64,000 bases of DNA from contig JADLSH010000204.1 of NCBI GenBank assembly GCA_016169945.1, forward strand, positions 388,984 to 452,983, written 5' to 3'. This stretch comes from Trachythela sp. YZ-2020 (lineage: Eukaryota; Cnidaria; Anthozoa; Malacalcyonacea; Clavulariidae). Below, in pieces: positions 34,001 through 44,100 of the stretch; the stretch's first letter is position 1, and every line of letters begins with the position of its first letter. The notes under the pieces were generated by a model. The model saw only the letters and a program-made list of their open reading frames with translations, ran no database searches and was not told the origin of the DNA. Made by a program: the position numbers and the translations under genes.

Positions 34001-37000
34001 TATGGTATGTTATGATACGGTTATCTTATACCTTCGGTATGTTACGATACGGTTATCTTATACCTACGGTATGTTACGATACGGTTATCTTATACCATCG
34101 GCATGTTACGATAGGGTTATCTTATACTTTTGGTATGTTACGATACAGTTATTTTATACCTTCGCGTTTGCCCGCCTCGCAGGTGTTCCACCTTGCGGGT
34201 AGATCGACCATCTGCCAGACACTAACCTGTTCTATCAATCTAAGCTCGTGCCTGAAGCGTTTTCGTCCTGATGGATGATATACATAATTATTTTTACACT
34301 ACTTTTTAATTTACTCTTGTAGCAGATTTGGTGAAATGTGGTAAATTAAATGTCGTAACTCAGTGAATGTGTAATCAAACTTCCAATCTATACGGAACCT
34401 CTATCCATTAATAATTATATTCGTTTAACTTAACGAATTTTTAAAAGAGTTCCCAGTATATATGTTTCCGTTTAATAGCTAAAGGTTGGACTGTACTGAA
34501 TCTTTATAAGTTCCTTGTATATTTGCAGGGTGAAATAACCATAATTGTTTTAATTATTTTGTGGTCTGGCCTTGCAGATCGAACGTTTTTCCAAATAGAT
34601 TTTCTTGGCTTTTCCACAAAACAAAAACAATTATATGAATCAATATTTTCAGGGCGATATAGGAGAACGTGGACCCAAAGGCAGGAAGGTAATTCAGCAT
34701 GAGACCAATAAAAACTAAAAGATTCAAGCTTAAAACATCAAATAATTAGACCATGTTTAGGTGGAAGCTGAATTTATTTGTGCATGGATCACTAAATTCT
34801 ATCGTGATGGTGCTAAAAAAGAGCAAGAAAATAATTTTGTATTAGGTGGAAAAACATATCATTGAGAGATTAAGCTTGATTTAATTGCTCCTATGAGTAT
34901 TATTAACTGAACATCATCTGCTGTCCTCAAACGCTTAGTGAAACGCACCCAGTACGAAGCCAGTTGCTAGCATCATTCTGTCAGCACTTGCAAAAACTGA
35001 TCGAAGCAAATCTGTTCACGTGTCATTCACGCACTTCGCTAGGAAAATTCTATACCCTGCCTCTATCCCATAGTTCTAGCCATAAACGATGCTAATTACC
35101 ATTATTATCTTAATATTCCACTTTAGTAACATTACATACGTGTTATTGAAAATTCTCAAAGCTGATTGGTTGCGCTACCTCGGATTAATACGCAATAATC
35201 ACCAAAAGCGTTGTTAAGCCGCTTTTATCGTAAATATTCAATTAAAATATTTTTGAAATGTTCATTTTTGATCTTTTTCCAAATAATCACCTATGTAATT
35301 TTACTAAAACAATTATTCGTCTCAGGCTCGGTGAATATCGGTGAATAAAAACCTCGACTTCGTCTCGGTTCTTATTCACCGATATTCACCGAGCCTGAGG
35401 CGAATAATTGTTAAATATTATTGACTGCCTGGGAATTATTTTTTTCTTTTATAGGGTGATAAAGGATACATAAATGAAATGGGAGTAGAAGGGGATGATG
35501 TAAGAGAAAATGCTGTTTTAAACTGATTTACTGCTCTTATGGTTTTCGATCAGTTGGCTAATATAGTATGACGAACTAAGCTTAAACTGTTTGGCAACAA
35601 TTGAACGTTATGCTAATGCTATTTTTTCTACTTTTTGTACTCTCTGAGGAAAAAATCATTACTCAGCCAAAATGTGTTCCAAAGAAGACTCTAGCACAAT
35701 ACCGAGTACAGGAACTAGGAAAGATTAGCATTAAAAAATGGGGTATATATTCGGTGATATACCACTTTCATACTCCTTTCTTTCCATTCCCTGCAAACTT
35801 TCCCTCTGGGAGAAAACCAATTGAAGATTTAAGTCCGTTAAAGCTTTGACAGATTGGAGTCCAGAGCGAGGATCAAAACCACGATTTCAAAAATACATGG
35901 CAAAGCCATTCTGAAGACCGCGCCACCGAAACCTGAAATGTGCAATGGTCCATTCATTTGCATGCATGAGGAGATGAGAAATCTTGCAGAATATTGTGAA
36001 CCACAAGATATTATGTGTATCAGTGTATGAAACAAGTTTCTGTATATACGAATTTCAGACACTCCGTTTTTAAAATAATTAATCTTGTCTCCATTTTAGC
36101 ATAATATTGCAACCATGTGGCCAATGTTGTTATAGGCAAGTTTATGACGCACGTGCATGGGCAAGAAACTTCGTGATAAATTTAAGTTAAAGATGATATT
36201 TCAGTATCCAATTATTGGACCAAAATGAAAACATTGGGCCAGTTTGTGATACATAAAACTAATTTCTCACAAAAGGGTTTTCTATTAACTTGAATGCAAC
36301 AATAAACTGGTGGGCGAGGAATTATTTAGCGAAAATAGAATGTCCCAAACCGTTATATATATTAATATCTCTCTTGTTTAACGAAATTCCTCTTACCTAC
36401 AGGGTGAACGTGGGCCAGAGGGGCTTCCTCGCTTCGAGGTAATAAAATTTAACTATTGTTGTAATGATCATGTTGGTCGACATCCACACGTGCATGCGTA
36501 TCAGCATATAACCTCGTGCGGTATCAGTATAATATAATCCTCGTACCCAGATTACATGGCTTTCAACGCCGCTGTGCGGCTGGTGCGTGTGCGTGGGACA
36601 CTTAACGCCAGGTTACATGAGGCAATTTTTGCTGCAACTTGCAACGCAATTTTGGACAAAGAGTGATGTTAGGTATAAAATGTATATTCGCAGAAAAATT
36701 TGGAGCATGAATCTCGTTCTACTTTGCTGATATTTTCCTGCTAATATAAACATACCCACAAAGCACGACGAAAGGAATGAGAATGATAATATCGGTGAAG
36801 TGAAACATGGACCATGTTCACTGTTTTTCCTTTGCGTACATTTCTACACAACATTCCTCTGTACAGAAATTGCGTTGCAAGTTGCAGCAAAAATTGCCCC
36901 GTGTAACATGGCTTTAATGCAGTAAATAATATAATATAATATAATGAATTTGTCACTTTGTACATGATACAAACTAATTATAAAGACAAATAAAGACAGA

Positions 37001-38266
37001 TTAGACAAATCGTGACAGGGGAAAGGAACAGGACTCTCCACCAATTTGACACTAAATAAAAAAACAAAGTAAATAATATAATATAATAATATAATGAATT
37101 TGTCACTTTCAGTACATGATACAAAACGACTATAAAGACAACAAAGACAGATTAGACAAATCGTGATAGAAAGGAACAGGACCTTTGGGTCCTAATTGCT
37201 GACACTCTAATCCTGAGCAAAGAACACAACCAAAGGGTTCCAGCAGTTTGTATAATCAACTTTGGTCATCATGGCAATCTGTTAGACCTGCACGAATGCA
37301 CGATCTGTTGAATTAATTTTCATACTATACGTGTATACAACCACAAATTACGCTACGGACAAACATGGTCACTACAATATTCATATTATTGTGTAGCGTA
37401 ACCTTTGCAACATCGGTGAAATAGTGTTTTTGTGCAATTACCAACAATATATAGGCCATTCTACACACTATAGACTATGTACACATATGCCTATTTAGAT
37501 CAATCATAGTTGAAAATTTGCAATATTTATGTTCGCACATATCTTTAAAATTTACAGGAAATCAAGGATTTGCTCATTCATGCATTGAACGACTACCAAA
37601 TTACACAAAGTGGTTACTATAACAACCTCTATCACGTCACATCACGTGCTTTGACTGACGGTCGAACAGACACTGGTGGTTGGGGCAGTGAAACAGCAAA
37701 GACTGGGAACTATATTCAAGCAACATATGTTCGTCCTGTCTTCGTCACATCAGTCACAGTGGCTGGAGGTTTTATACCATCTTGGGGTAAGGACACCGGA
37801 CGAGGACATGGGCGACTCAATTTGGAATACTCAACTGACGGCAAGAACTGGATTAAGGTAATTATCATCATCACACATATTTAAGATTTCGAAATGAATA
37901 TTTGAAAATATTCTAGTACAATTCCAGTACATCAAAACCAAAGCACCTTAACTAGTCAGATAGTGGCGGCGTCTTAAACGTCTGAGGCGAATTAGTCGTC
38001 AAATATAAATACGGGAAATTAGAATGACGGGGAAAAAATAACGTCGTCTCTTAAGCAGGTGCAAACGGTGTACGAGTGTAAGCCTGGAAAAACTTTGAAA
38101 AAATTCTTTCTGGTTTTAGAGCACTGTTTTCTATGAACCTGCGGAGGGGAATTTCAAGACTATAAACATCAATCCTGTCACTGCTCAATATTGGCGCATG
38201 ATATCAGCTGATAATGAGTGGGTTGGAGCAACTGAGTTTGCTTTGAAACCTTTAATCAAGACATGA
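18750..38266 (+). CDS. COL-C: secreted short collagen with C-terminal F5/8 type C-like domain (11 exons, 301 aa)
   Basis: Exons: 18750-18857, 27576-27635, 27856-27900, 28904-28960, 33291-33317, 33770-33814, 34653-34688, 35455-35499, 36403-36438, 37558-37857, 38120-38266. All are phase 0 with AG/GT borders. Residues 1-17 or so are a signal peptide (MKLGGLIFLAGLVAVFGKG). Cys31 (VVCVKKEM) is the only Cys after it. Collagen runs from residue 45 to about 153, with interruptions GLIK (exon 4) and a Gly-to-Asn change (NEM, exon 8). Residues 154-301 are the F5/8C-like domain: ALTDGRTDTGGWGS, YVRPVFVTSVTVAGGFIPSW, PVTAQYWRMIS, WVGATEFALKP. Exon 2 has a second in-frame acceptor (exon start 27600) that would drop eight residues. 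Introns 1 (8.7 kb) and 4 (4.3 kb) are swollen by transposons. The pairing of exons across intron 1 is inferred from the paralogue plan. Confidence 0.85.
19685..20269. repeat. 23-bp subterminal tandem repeat, left arm (about 25 copies)
   Basis: The 23-base unit contains GAACGCGCTGCAAAC plus an A/T-rich AAAATATA or AAAATAAA part. The unit lacks stop codons in all three frames on the minus strand, which creates overlapping open frames of 228-310 codons. These are period artefacts, not genes. Confidence 0.9.
20338..22273 (+). pseudogene. Transposon-borne E3 ligase-like gene remnant (N-domain, UBZ-like finger, start of HECT)
   Basis: Exon 1 (20338 to about 21137, left arm) starts MASDQSNFVRNEIREAVREE and continues with KVRRGKTHVITVSS and AVEKHGSFDQTFDKTVAW, then a YKQAIGKDYKRLTFYLIP-like block. 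It is broken by an in-frame TAA at 20479 and by later frame changes. After a GTGAG donor, an exon in the spacer (from 21941) reads KTFPIQEIAEHADSC, the second half of a C2HC/UBZ-type finger. Then come a TAA (22019-22021) and, in the same frame, GDPVRINIRRKTLWEDFTKE, which resembles the start of a HECT domain. The frame ends at the arm border. Similar N-domain/UBZ/HECT proteins are known from animal genomes as G2/M-phase-specific E3 ligase-like predictions. This copy cannot be functional. The HECT call rests on about 20 residues. Confidence 0.55.
22950..23752 (-). pseudogene. Second copy of the E3 ligase-like N-terminal exon, right arm
   Basis: This is the reverse complement of the left-arm exon. 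It starts at 23752 with MASDQSNFVRNEIREAAREE and includes extra residues (TLLGSTS). It lacks the left-arm stop, having a Glu codon there, but carries its own single-base deletion (AGGCTCCAG against AGGCCTCCAG) that shifts the frame. Beyond this it reads STPRTRTLSFEDFYKTQESQ, then IQWIPGTRQPFILSNYKQAI. It has no UBZ or HECT part because the spacer is single-copy. The two arms are broken by different lesions. Confidence 0.6.
23821..24215. repeat. 23-bp subterminal tandem repeat, right arm (about 17 copies)
   Basis: The same unit as in the left arm, in opposite orientation and with fewer copies. The copy-number difference shows the two arms have changed independently since they formed. Confidence 0.9.
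24339..25250. mobile_element. Composite of MITEs (TAATAGCATGGTTTC family and a foldback)
   Basis: A short element at 24333-24403 has inverted ends TAATAGCATG / CATGCTATTA. A larger foldback has arms at 24627-24695 and 25028-25098 that match over about 65 bases, including GATAAATTGGC/GCCAATTTATC. It is followed by a related block to about 25230 that ends in GCACTCGAAACCATGCTATT. No coding capacity. Confidence 0.55.
25591..27291. mobile_element. MITE of the TAGTATGGTTTC family split by a 1.5-kb element
   Basis: The left half, 25591-25716, begins AATAGTATGGTTTCTCGTG. The right half, about 27267-27291, is CCAAATTGCACTCGAAACCA followed by TACTATT, the inverted partner. Between them is the AGTGCAAAG-family element at 25722-27240. 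A further CGAAACCATGCTATT end lies near 27335. This shows the order of insertion. Confidence 0.55.
25722..27240. mobile_element. 1.5-kb AGTGCAAAG-family element, copy 1
   Basis: It starts AGTGCAAAGTTTTTAACTTT and ends TTTTAAAACTTTGCACT, giving inverted ends of about 16 bases. It is closely similar over most of its length to the copy at 39260-40666 and to the split copy starting at 45178. It contains an inner hairpin (ACAAGCTTTT ... AAAAGCTTGT). No transposase was recognised, so it is probably non-autonomous. Confidence 0.65.
28026..28562. mobile_element. MITE with GGACGTAGCGA ends in COL-C intron 3
   Basis: AAGGACGTAGCGAGCGGG at the left is matched by CTTCGCTACGTCCCTG at the right. It contains a GT microsatellite (28044-28080), a C-run and repeated TTTTCAGGTAAA blocks. 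A fragment of the same end family lies at about 8560-8585. Confidence 0.6.
28044..28080. repeat. (GT)n microsatellite
   Basis: About 18 uninterrupted GT dinucleotides. Confidence 0.95.
29119..29249. mobile_element. 131-bp near-perfect foldback MITE, Harbinger-like, TSD TAA
   Basis: AGCCTGGTTTCCATATGATC at the left pairs with its reverse complement at the right, and the inner arms also pair almost completely. TAA flanks both sides (29116-29118, 29250-29252). The related repeat in COL-B intron 9 has an uninterrupted TAA at 11841-11843, which serves as an empty site. A 3-bp TWA duplication is typical of PIF/Harbinger elements. Confidence 0.75.
29389..29686. mobile_element. 298-bp MITE with TCAATTRAAACCCCG ends, flanked by CTAG
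   Basis: The left end TCAATTAAAACCCCG and the right end CGGGGTTTCAATTGA are inverted, with further pairing of ACTCCCGGG-like and CCCAGGA-like stretches. CTAG flanks both sides. It lies in the same dispersed repeat as the Harbinger-like MITE, and the other copy of that repeat lacks it. Confidence 0.65.
29729..32909 (-). mobile_element. Broken CR1/L2-like non-LTR retrotransposon in COL-C intron 4
   Basis: On the minus strand, in order: an ORF1-like, repeat-bearing stretch (32777-31969, frameshifted); the endonuclease (LTLIHLNIRSLKNRN near 31905, LSETWLN near 31815, VTYRPPN near 31580); a linker; the start of the reverse transcriptase (SNKSPGPDK near 30590); then an abrupt jump into the C-terminal region (RFDHITP-type KKFDHITPILRDIGWLPVKE and YKCMNGLAPPYL, 30215-30070; KLWNS near 29945). 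The catalytic RT core is deleted near 30530. The tail is TAATAATAAT-like. GTAATA at 29726-29735 and 32910-32915 may be the target duplication. It is not functional. Confidence 0.75.
34004..34163. repeat. 32-bp minisatellite, five copies, in COL-C intron 6
   Basis: GGTATGTTACGATACGGTTA recurs at 34004, 34036, 34068, 34100 and 34132, an exact 32-base period. Confidence 0.9.
35308..35412. mobile_element. 105-bp foldback MITE in COL-C intron 7
   Basis: AACAATTATTCGTCTCAGGC at the left and its reverse complement at the right give a stem of about 41 bp with one or two mismatches and a 23-base loop. It may be the end of a longer element starting near 35130. Confidence 0.7.
36607..36912. mobile_element. 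306-bp MITE in COL-C intron 9
   Basis: Inverted ends of about 48 bases share GGCAATTTTTGCTGCAACTT and GCAACGCAATTT. There is no open frame of note. Confidence 0.7.
36922..37185. repeat. Direct duplication of about 115 bp, two copies
   Basis: TATAATGAATTTGTCACTTT followed by TACATGATACAAA and AGACAGATTAGACAAATCGTGA occurs twice, about 147 bases apart, between the MITE and the F5/8C exon. Confidence 0.75.
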
Positions 38267-38388
38267 ACCTACGGACTCACAAGTCTAATTCTTTCATTCG
38301 GATATTTGTTGTTGGATATCATATTATGATGTATTCTCCTTAGTAAACATGCTTTAACATTTTTTTACCTTTTCTCTTCTAATATACA

Positions 38389-38394
38389 ATTAAA
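38389..38394 (+). terminator. Probable polyadenylation signal of COL-C
   Basis: ATTAAA, the common variant hexamer, lies about 120 bases after the COL-C stop at 38264-38266, a spacing close to that in COL-B. It is followed by a T-rich stretch. Confidence 0.45.
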
Positions 38395-38603
38395 GTGATT
38401 TTTATTATATATCTGCGCAGTTTTTTGTATATTAATTTGATTTTTCGGTATGCAAATTTATACTAAGTGAAATTACTATTTCATATGTAGAATTGCATGG
38501 AACAGTTAACCAAATCCATGACTAATATCAACCTATATAGTCCCATAGGCCAGTCCCCAATCTTTTTCTTTATGGTGGGAAAAATGGACTATAATTATAG
38601 ACC

Positions 38604-39035
38604 ATAGGGGTTTTGCAAACACCCTCACGCAACTAAATTCTAAATTCTTCAAAACAAGTTTTGTATGTCATTATAGCAACTATTCCAGATGAATGCCATC
38701 CAAGTTGGCCTACAAAATTACTGAAACACTTAAGGAAAGACGTGCTTTATTATATGTCTATATTCAGTTTATTATGATCATAGGCCTACTATATAATATT
38801 GCTTTCAAAAGCTAAATTGAGTTTTTCGCGTTAGGTTTGAAAAAAACGGCATTTGAAAATAATGCTTACGTCATCAATATGAATTATTCAAACACTAGCT
38901 TTAAACTTGTATCAACTTGAAATTTGTTATGAATACTTGTTATATGACGTACAAAACATGTTAAACAGCTAGCTTGATAGGTTGACACGTTACAGATTTT
39001 AGAATTTTAGTCACGTGATGGTGCAAAACCTCTAT
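38604..39035. mobile_element. About 430-bp MITE with GGTTTTGCA ends
   Basis: ATAGGGGTTTTGCAAACACC...ACTAAATTCT at the left is matched in reverse by AGAATTTTAGTCACGTGATG...CAAAACCTCTAT at the right. It is non-coding and lies 340 bases past the COL-C stop. Confidence 0.55.
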
Positions 39036-39259
39036 ATATAGTGCCTGAGTGGGAAAAAGTTGGAAAACCTAACCAAGTCACAGACAACACTGTCGGTTAT
39101 AGTCAACCTATACAGTGAGCCTAGAGGTAAAAGGAAATGTTACGATATTATTGTGCATACTAGTTTATATTAGCGATATATAGCAATCTGCATGGAGACT
39201 ATATCGTTAGCCTAATAAGCTTACCCAAACAGTTTCAATCAGGAGAGGGGGCATACTTT

Positions 39260-40666
39260 TTAGTGCAAAGTTTTTAACTTTGCAGTATTGTGATGAGGGG
39301 CGAAAATTCACACGAGCGAACATAGATAGATAGATACATCATAGTGTAAACTTTCCGGGGGGTGTTTGCGAATATTCTCTATTAATACCGTATCTGTTAA
39401 ACTTTGGGGTTGCAACTTTTTTAAGCACTTTCAAGTTATCTTATAGCTCAATTCGGTTGTATTCATGCAGTGTTTAATTAGATTTACGAACAACATTTGG
39501 GTTGTGGTATTAAACGTCTACATCATAACAATCGTTTTATATATAATATTGGGTTGCTAACTCCCCCGGTAGCTATGAACACGTGCGTTCAAGTCCACTG
39601 ATCTAATAATATCACGGAACGAAAATACGAAATTTCGAAATATTTACCGCACAATGGTAAAAGCTGGGAGTGGGAATGTGATGGAAATACGATCAAATTT
39701 ATAAATAAACGTTTCATTTTGGCCTTTTGGAATAGTAGTACGTTTTGTCATTTATATATTCAATAGACAATACTGAATGGGTCGAATATTCATTATGGCA
39801 ATATTTCTATAAATTCCGAAGCGTAAGTTTCGCCTCAAACATGTCACATATACAAGATTCAAGAGTCAAGACCCGATGAGATGATTGAGATCCCTTTGGC
39901 CTTTAATACCGTAAATATCGAATATGTTAGTTATAGTATACAGCATTGGTTTTACCAGCGATCTAAGGTAAGTCGACTTGCGTACAATTTATACACATTA
40001 ATACGGCTATACTGTATTGTTTCTGGCGAATTTTATAGATAGTAGAATTTGCTATACTCTGTCCGTAGACTCGTAGAGTGTAATTTGTAGAGTCACCAGA
40101 GTGTAGTATGAACTGCATAATTTTGAAATATGACATTTGTTATGCAATATTAATAGAACAAACAAATTATATTTCTTTTATAATTCTTCGTTCTGAACCT
40201 CTGGTATAAAGGTATTGGGCAATTTGCATTTTAAAATTCTTCACATCCCTGTTGACGGGCCAGTTGTTTATCTGGTCAAATATTGCAACCGTAATCAAAA
40301 CTAATCAAATATTGCAACCGTAAACACAAAAGATTTTATCTGCTTACTATATAATATATTGGCAAAAACATAAATCACTCATCGCGAATTTAGAATTACA
40401 AATTATGAAATGTGACAAGCTTTTCATTGACAAGTGTACTTGTTGAAAAACTGGCATGCTAGCTTTTCAAAAGCTTGTCACATTTCATCAATTTTCAATG
40501 GCAAATAAAAATAGTAAAGGTATAAATAATTGCCAAATAAAATTGCTCGTGTAAATACGTAATATGCAAATATCAACACAACACAACAACATGGATGCAC
40601 AACAATTACGTACGCACTATAAACCATGTAACATAGCGTTTGTCTTTTAAAACTTTGCACTATCCT
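39260..40666. mobile_element. 1.5-kb AGTGCAAAG-family element, copy 2
   Basis: It has the same ends and body as the copy at 25722-27240, with a short tandem GATAGATAGATA insert near 39323 and different internal indels. The match continues a few bases past the inverted end (ATCC..TTGGATCACTAGTT), so the true right border may be about 40680. The rest, to 40971, is unassigned. Confidence 0.6.
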
Positions 40667-41142
40667 TGGATCACTAGTTACTTTTGTGCATGATTTGAAT
40701 TTTGTGTGTAGCACTAGTAATATAATCTATAGTCTTTGCTTCGCCGCATGCATGGGTGCTCTGGGAACGAGCTGTTGTGCTATATTTTCTACGTCTGTGA
40801 TTAGTATACAAATACGTTAATTCTATATTTCTAAAATCAATAATATATAAAGTTAGATGCGTTTCGGAAAAAGTGACATTTTTGTCACTCTTCATCAATA
40901 CTTTCGCCATTCTTGTCTAACTTTGTGTAAAGTTGTATACTGTACTAATAAGAATTTTCGCCGTATATACAGGGTGTATAAAAAAAAACTGAACAAAATT
41001 GAAATTGCTCTCAACTTCGCGAAGCGGCTCCAGGTACGAAGTTTTTTATTAATATATATTGTTTGGGTATTTATACTGTAGAATAAACTAAAAAATTCTG
41101 AAAGTTACATTTTTCAAAAATGTGCTTAGAAAATTTGCTTAA

Positions 41143-44100
41143 GGTGGCTCCCTAGGGTTTTTACTAAACACTACAATGCTGCATAAAATCGACAACCCAA
41201 CAATTACTTTGCGCGATAAGAGCATGAAATTTTCACCAAACATACATTATATTATTTCGAAGATTTTAAAACCGCGACTTTGCGCTAAAACTCTGTTACC
41301 ATGGTAACAGAGTATCTTCAATGCTGTGCATTTTTTCCCTTTTCTTAGCCATTTTGAAGATTTGCTTCGGTCAAATTTTTTTAAAGTTTGCATATCAAAT
41401 ATTAGGTATTCAATTATTCCCTTGCCATGTTTTAAAAAAATTAAATCGATAGGTTTACGAGCAATGTACGAAAAAGTAAAAAATATACATTAAAAAAATT
41501 TCCTTCGATTGAATTTCGTGAAAATTGGTATTTAGGTTAACGATAGTAACATCTTCACCAGCATGAAATTTAAAAAAAATTCACCGAAGGAACTACAAGA
41601 AATTCAATGTTGTGTTTTTGAGTTTTCGCTGATATAATTTTTCAAAATTTACGGTTTCGCGCGAGATGCCGCGCGTGTATTTTGGGGGAAAAGAGAACAC
41701 GCAAGACATTTCACATTGTTAATTGAAAAAAAAACAAGTCTAACCGCTCGGACTATGGCGATATATAAACCGATTGGCCGAATTTGAGATTATATTGTAA
41801 ATACCTATGATTTGGTGCTTTTGGTGAAGTGATCAACAATTGCTGCTAAAATTCGAGCAGTACGAGTTACTCTTGGCGTTGTATTTGTTTCTGTGTCAAA
41901 CACCAAGAAATTGTAATTATTATTTTCGTCAAATTGAACTCCTTCTACTTGTGGTCTAGTGGTATAAGGAGGTACAATGTTCTCGATTTCTTTGAATTGT
42001 TCTGATGACATTGCTTGAACTTTCGCCAGAATTTCTTGCTCTGGTATGTCATTTCCCAAATTCTTCTTAGACTTAGTCGAGTTTGTGTTTATGTCAGTGT
42101 TTAGATTTAATCCAACCCCTGTTTGGTAGGTTGTACCTTCCTTTGCTTCTTTTCTGGTAGTTTGGGCAGAACTGCTCAAGTGCTTTTGTATCCGTTGTCT
42201 TTTAAATTTTATGGTAGATTTTCTGTCTTTATCTTTATTTACTTTTGTAGTCATCCTTTCATTGTAATTTGTGCAAAAGGTTCCGGGTTCAATATTGAGT
42301 GCCTCCAATGTTCTGTCAACATAAGCATATCGGAGGTTTCTTTGGGCAACAGCACATGCAACCCGAAAATCATTGCTGTCACTGCCACCATAAAATCTAA
42401 TTTTTGGATTTTTGGATCCCACCACACTGTTAAGGGTTTCGTTCCTTTGTGAATTTGAACATGGTGCAATTTTGTTAACCACAGTCTCAGTAGAGTAGTC
42501 ACTGAATATATTATGAAGTGCATTCTTAAGGCTTTCACCAAACAGATCTTTACCATGTGGAAGACTTTTATGTCTGTAATTGTTGAGGTCGCTTTTGTAT
42601 CCACACCAACTAATGTTACACTCTGTATGGTCTCCAAATGCATGAGGGACAATGCATTCAATTGCTTTTTGGGCTACCTTTGTTTTGAGCTATAGCATAG
42701 GAAAAGCATTTGACTAAGTAATTGATGACCTTTTGTGATAATGTGGAACTGTTTGGAAATCTTGCATTTTGTTTTAAGTTATATAGGCGTGTAGTTAATG
42801 ATCTTTTTGTATGTACGATGTCACTTAGTTTTTCAACCTTGTACCCAACTTTTTGCCGAATGTGTGCTTCTGTTGTGGAGTCATCATCTCCAGTATACAT
42901 AGAGTACTTTACGTTATGTTTAGGACCATTATTAAACAATTCTACTGCAGCGGAAGGCTCCATTGCCTTTGAGGAGTCCACATGATTTTTGCGACAGTCG
43001 TGAGCTTTCACAGGGGCATTGTTTCTTTTAGCATAATCACAAAAACGGCAGAATTTTACTCTTGTTGTGTAGTCTAACACTTCTCCTGTGGTCAAACACA
43101 TAACAGCAGCTTGTCCAGTCAACGAATTGTGGCCTTTCCCTCTTTTCTGCCAGCCCATGTCAAATGAACAAGGGACAGAGACTAGATTGTCCTCACTGCA
43201 TTCGGCTGTATTGGTCATCATCTCAGTTCGTATTAAATTTGTTGCTTCCTCACAACTTTTCTTAGCAATTGCTTCAACAGCCTGCCCAACTTCTCTTTCT
43301 CTATGTTTAAAACTATTTGAATTTATTGTAGGTATGTTCATGCAAGATAAAATATTGTTCATATGACTTTGCCCAATACCAGCATGGAGGCAACCAAGAG
43401 TTACTCGTGTGTTGATATCAAACGCCTTGGGACCTCGATTACCAGAACTGTGTTGTTTTGAAGTTTCAGCCTTGTTGAAATGACCACAAAAGGGACAGCT
43501 GATATAAAATGTGCTGGCTAGGCCATGTCGCTGTTCATCACAAACATTGAAGGGCAAGGGACCTAAATGATTTGAATATATACTTTAGCTAATAGTTTAT
43601 CACTTTTGCATAGTTCATAGTTTCTTATTTTCCACACTTATTAGTCAGTCATTAAAATAGTTTTGTAAAATGTTTTAAAAATATGTATTATTTAATTTTT
43701 CCAACCAAACTTTATAATTAATTTACCTGAGTGGCAATTGCTGCAATTTTCAAAACATTTTTTGAAGTGTCCCAGATCTACAATTCTGCTTCCATGCACA
43801 ACTGTTTCTTCAGAAACAGCATCCTAAAAATGTGTAAGTATATTGAAATGAATTGTAATTTTGACATATTGTTAGTTTATATTTGATACTAATTACTAGT
43901 CAAGAAATATAAACAAATGAAAACATTTGATACTAGTCAAGAAATATTGTACTGTACCTTTTTACTTCTTGTTTGTCGTTTTGAAGGGGGGTCATTTTCG
44001 TCACATTTGTCAAAAACAAGCTTTCTTCTCGCACCTAAAGCTGTTCTCATCGGAAGTAAACTTTTCTCCTTGTGTCCGACTTTATATATGTAATTTCGCA

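Noticed and set aside
34002..34202. Open frame rich in Tyr/Leu/Ile repeats (VILYLRYVTIRLSYTYG-like)
   Set aside because: It lies on a 32-bp minisatellite inside a COL-C intron.
42123..42452. Plus-strand open frames opposite the Kolobok-like transposase (also 42722-42985 and 43088-43366)
   Set aside because: They are antisense shadows of the minus-strand transposase exon.
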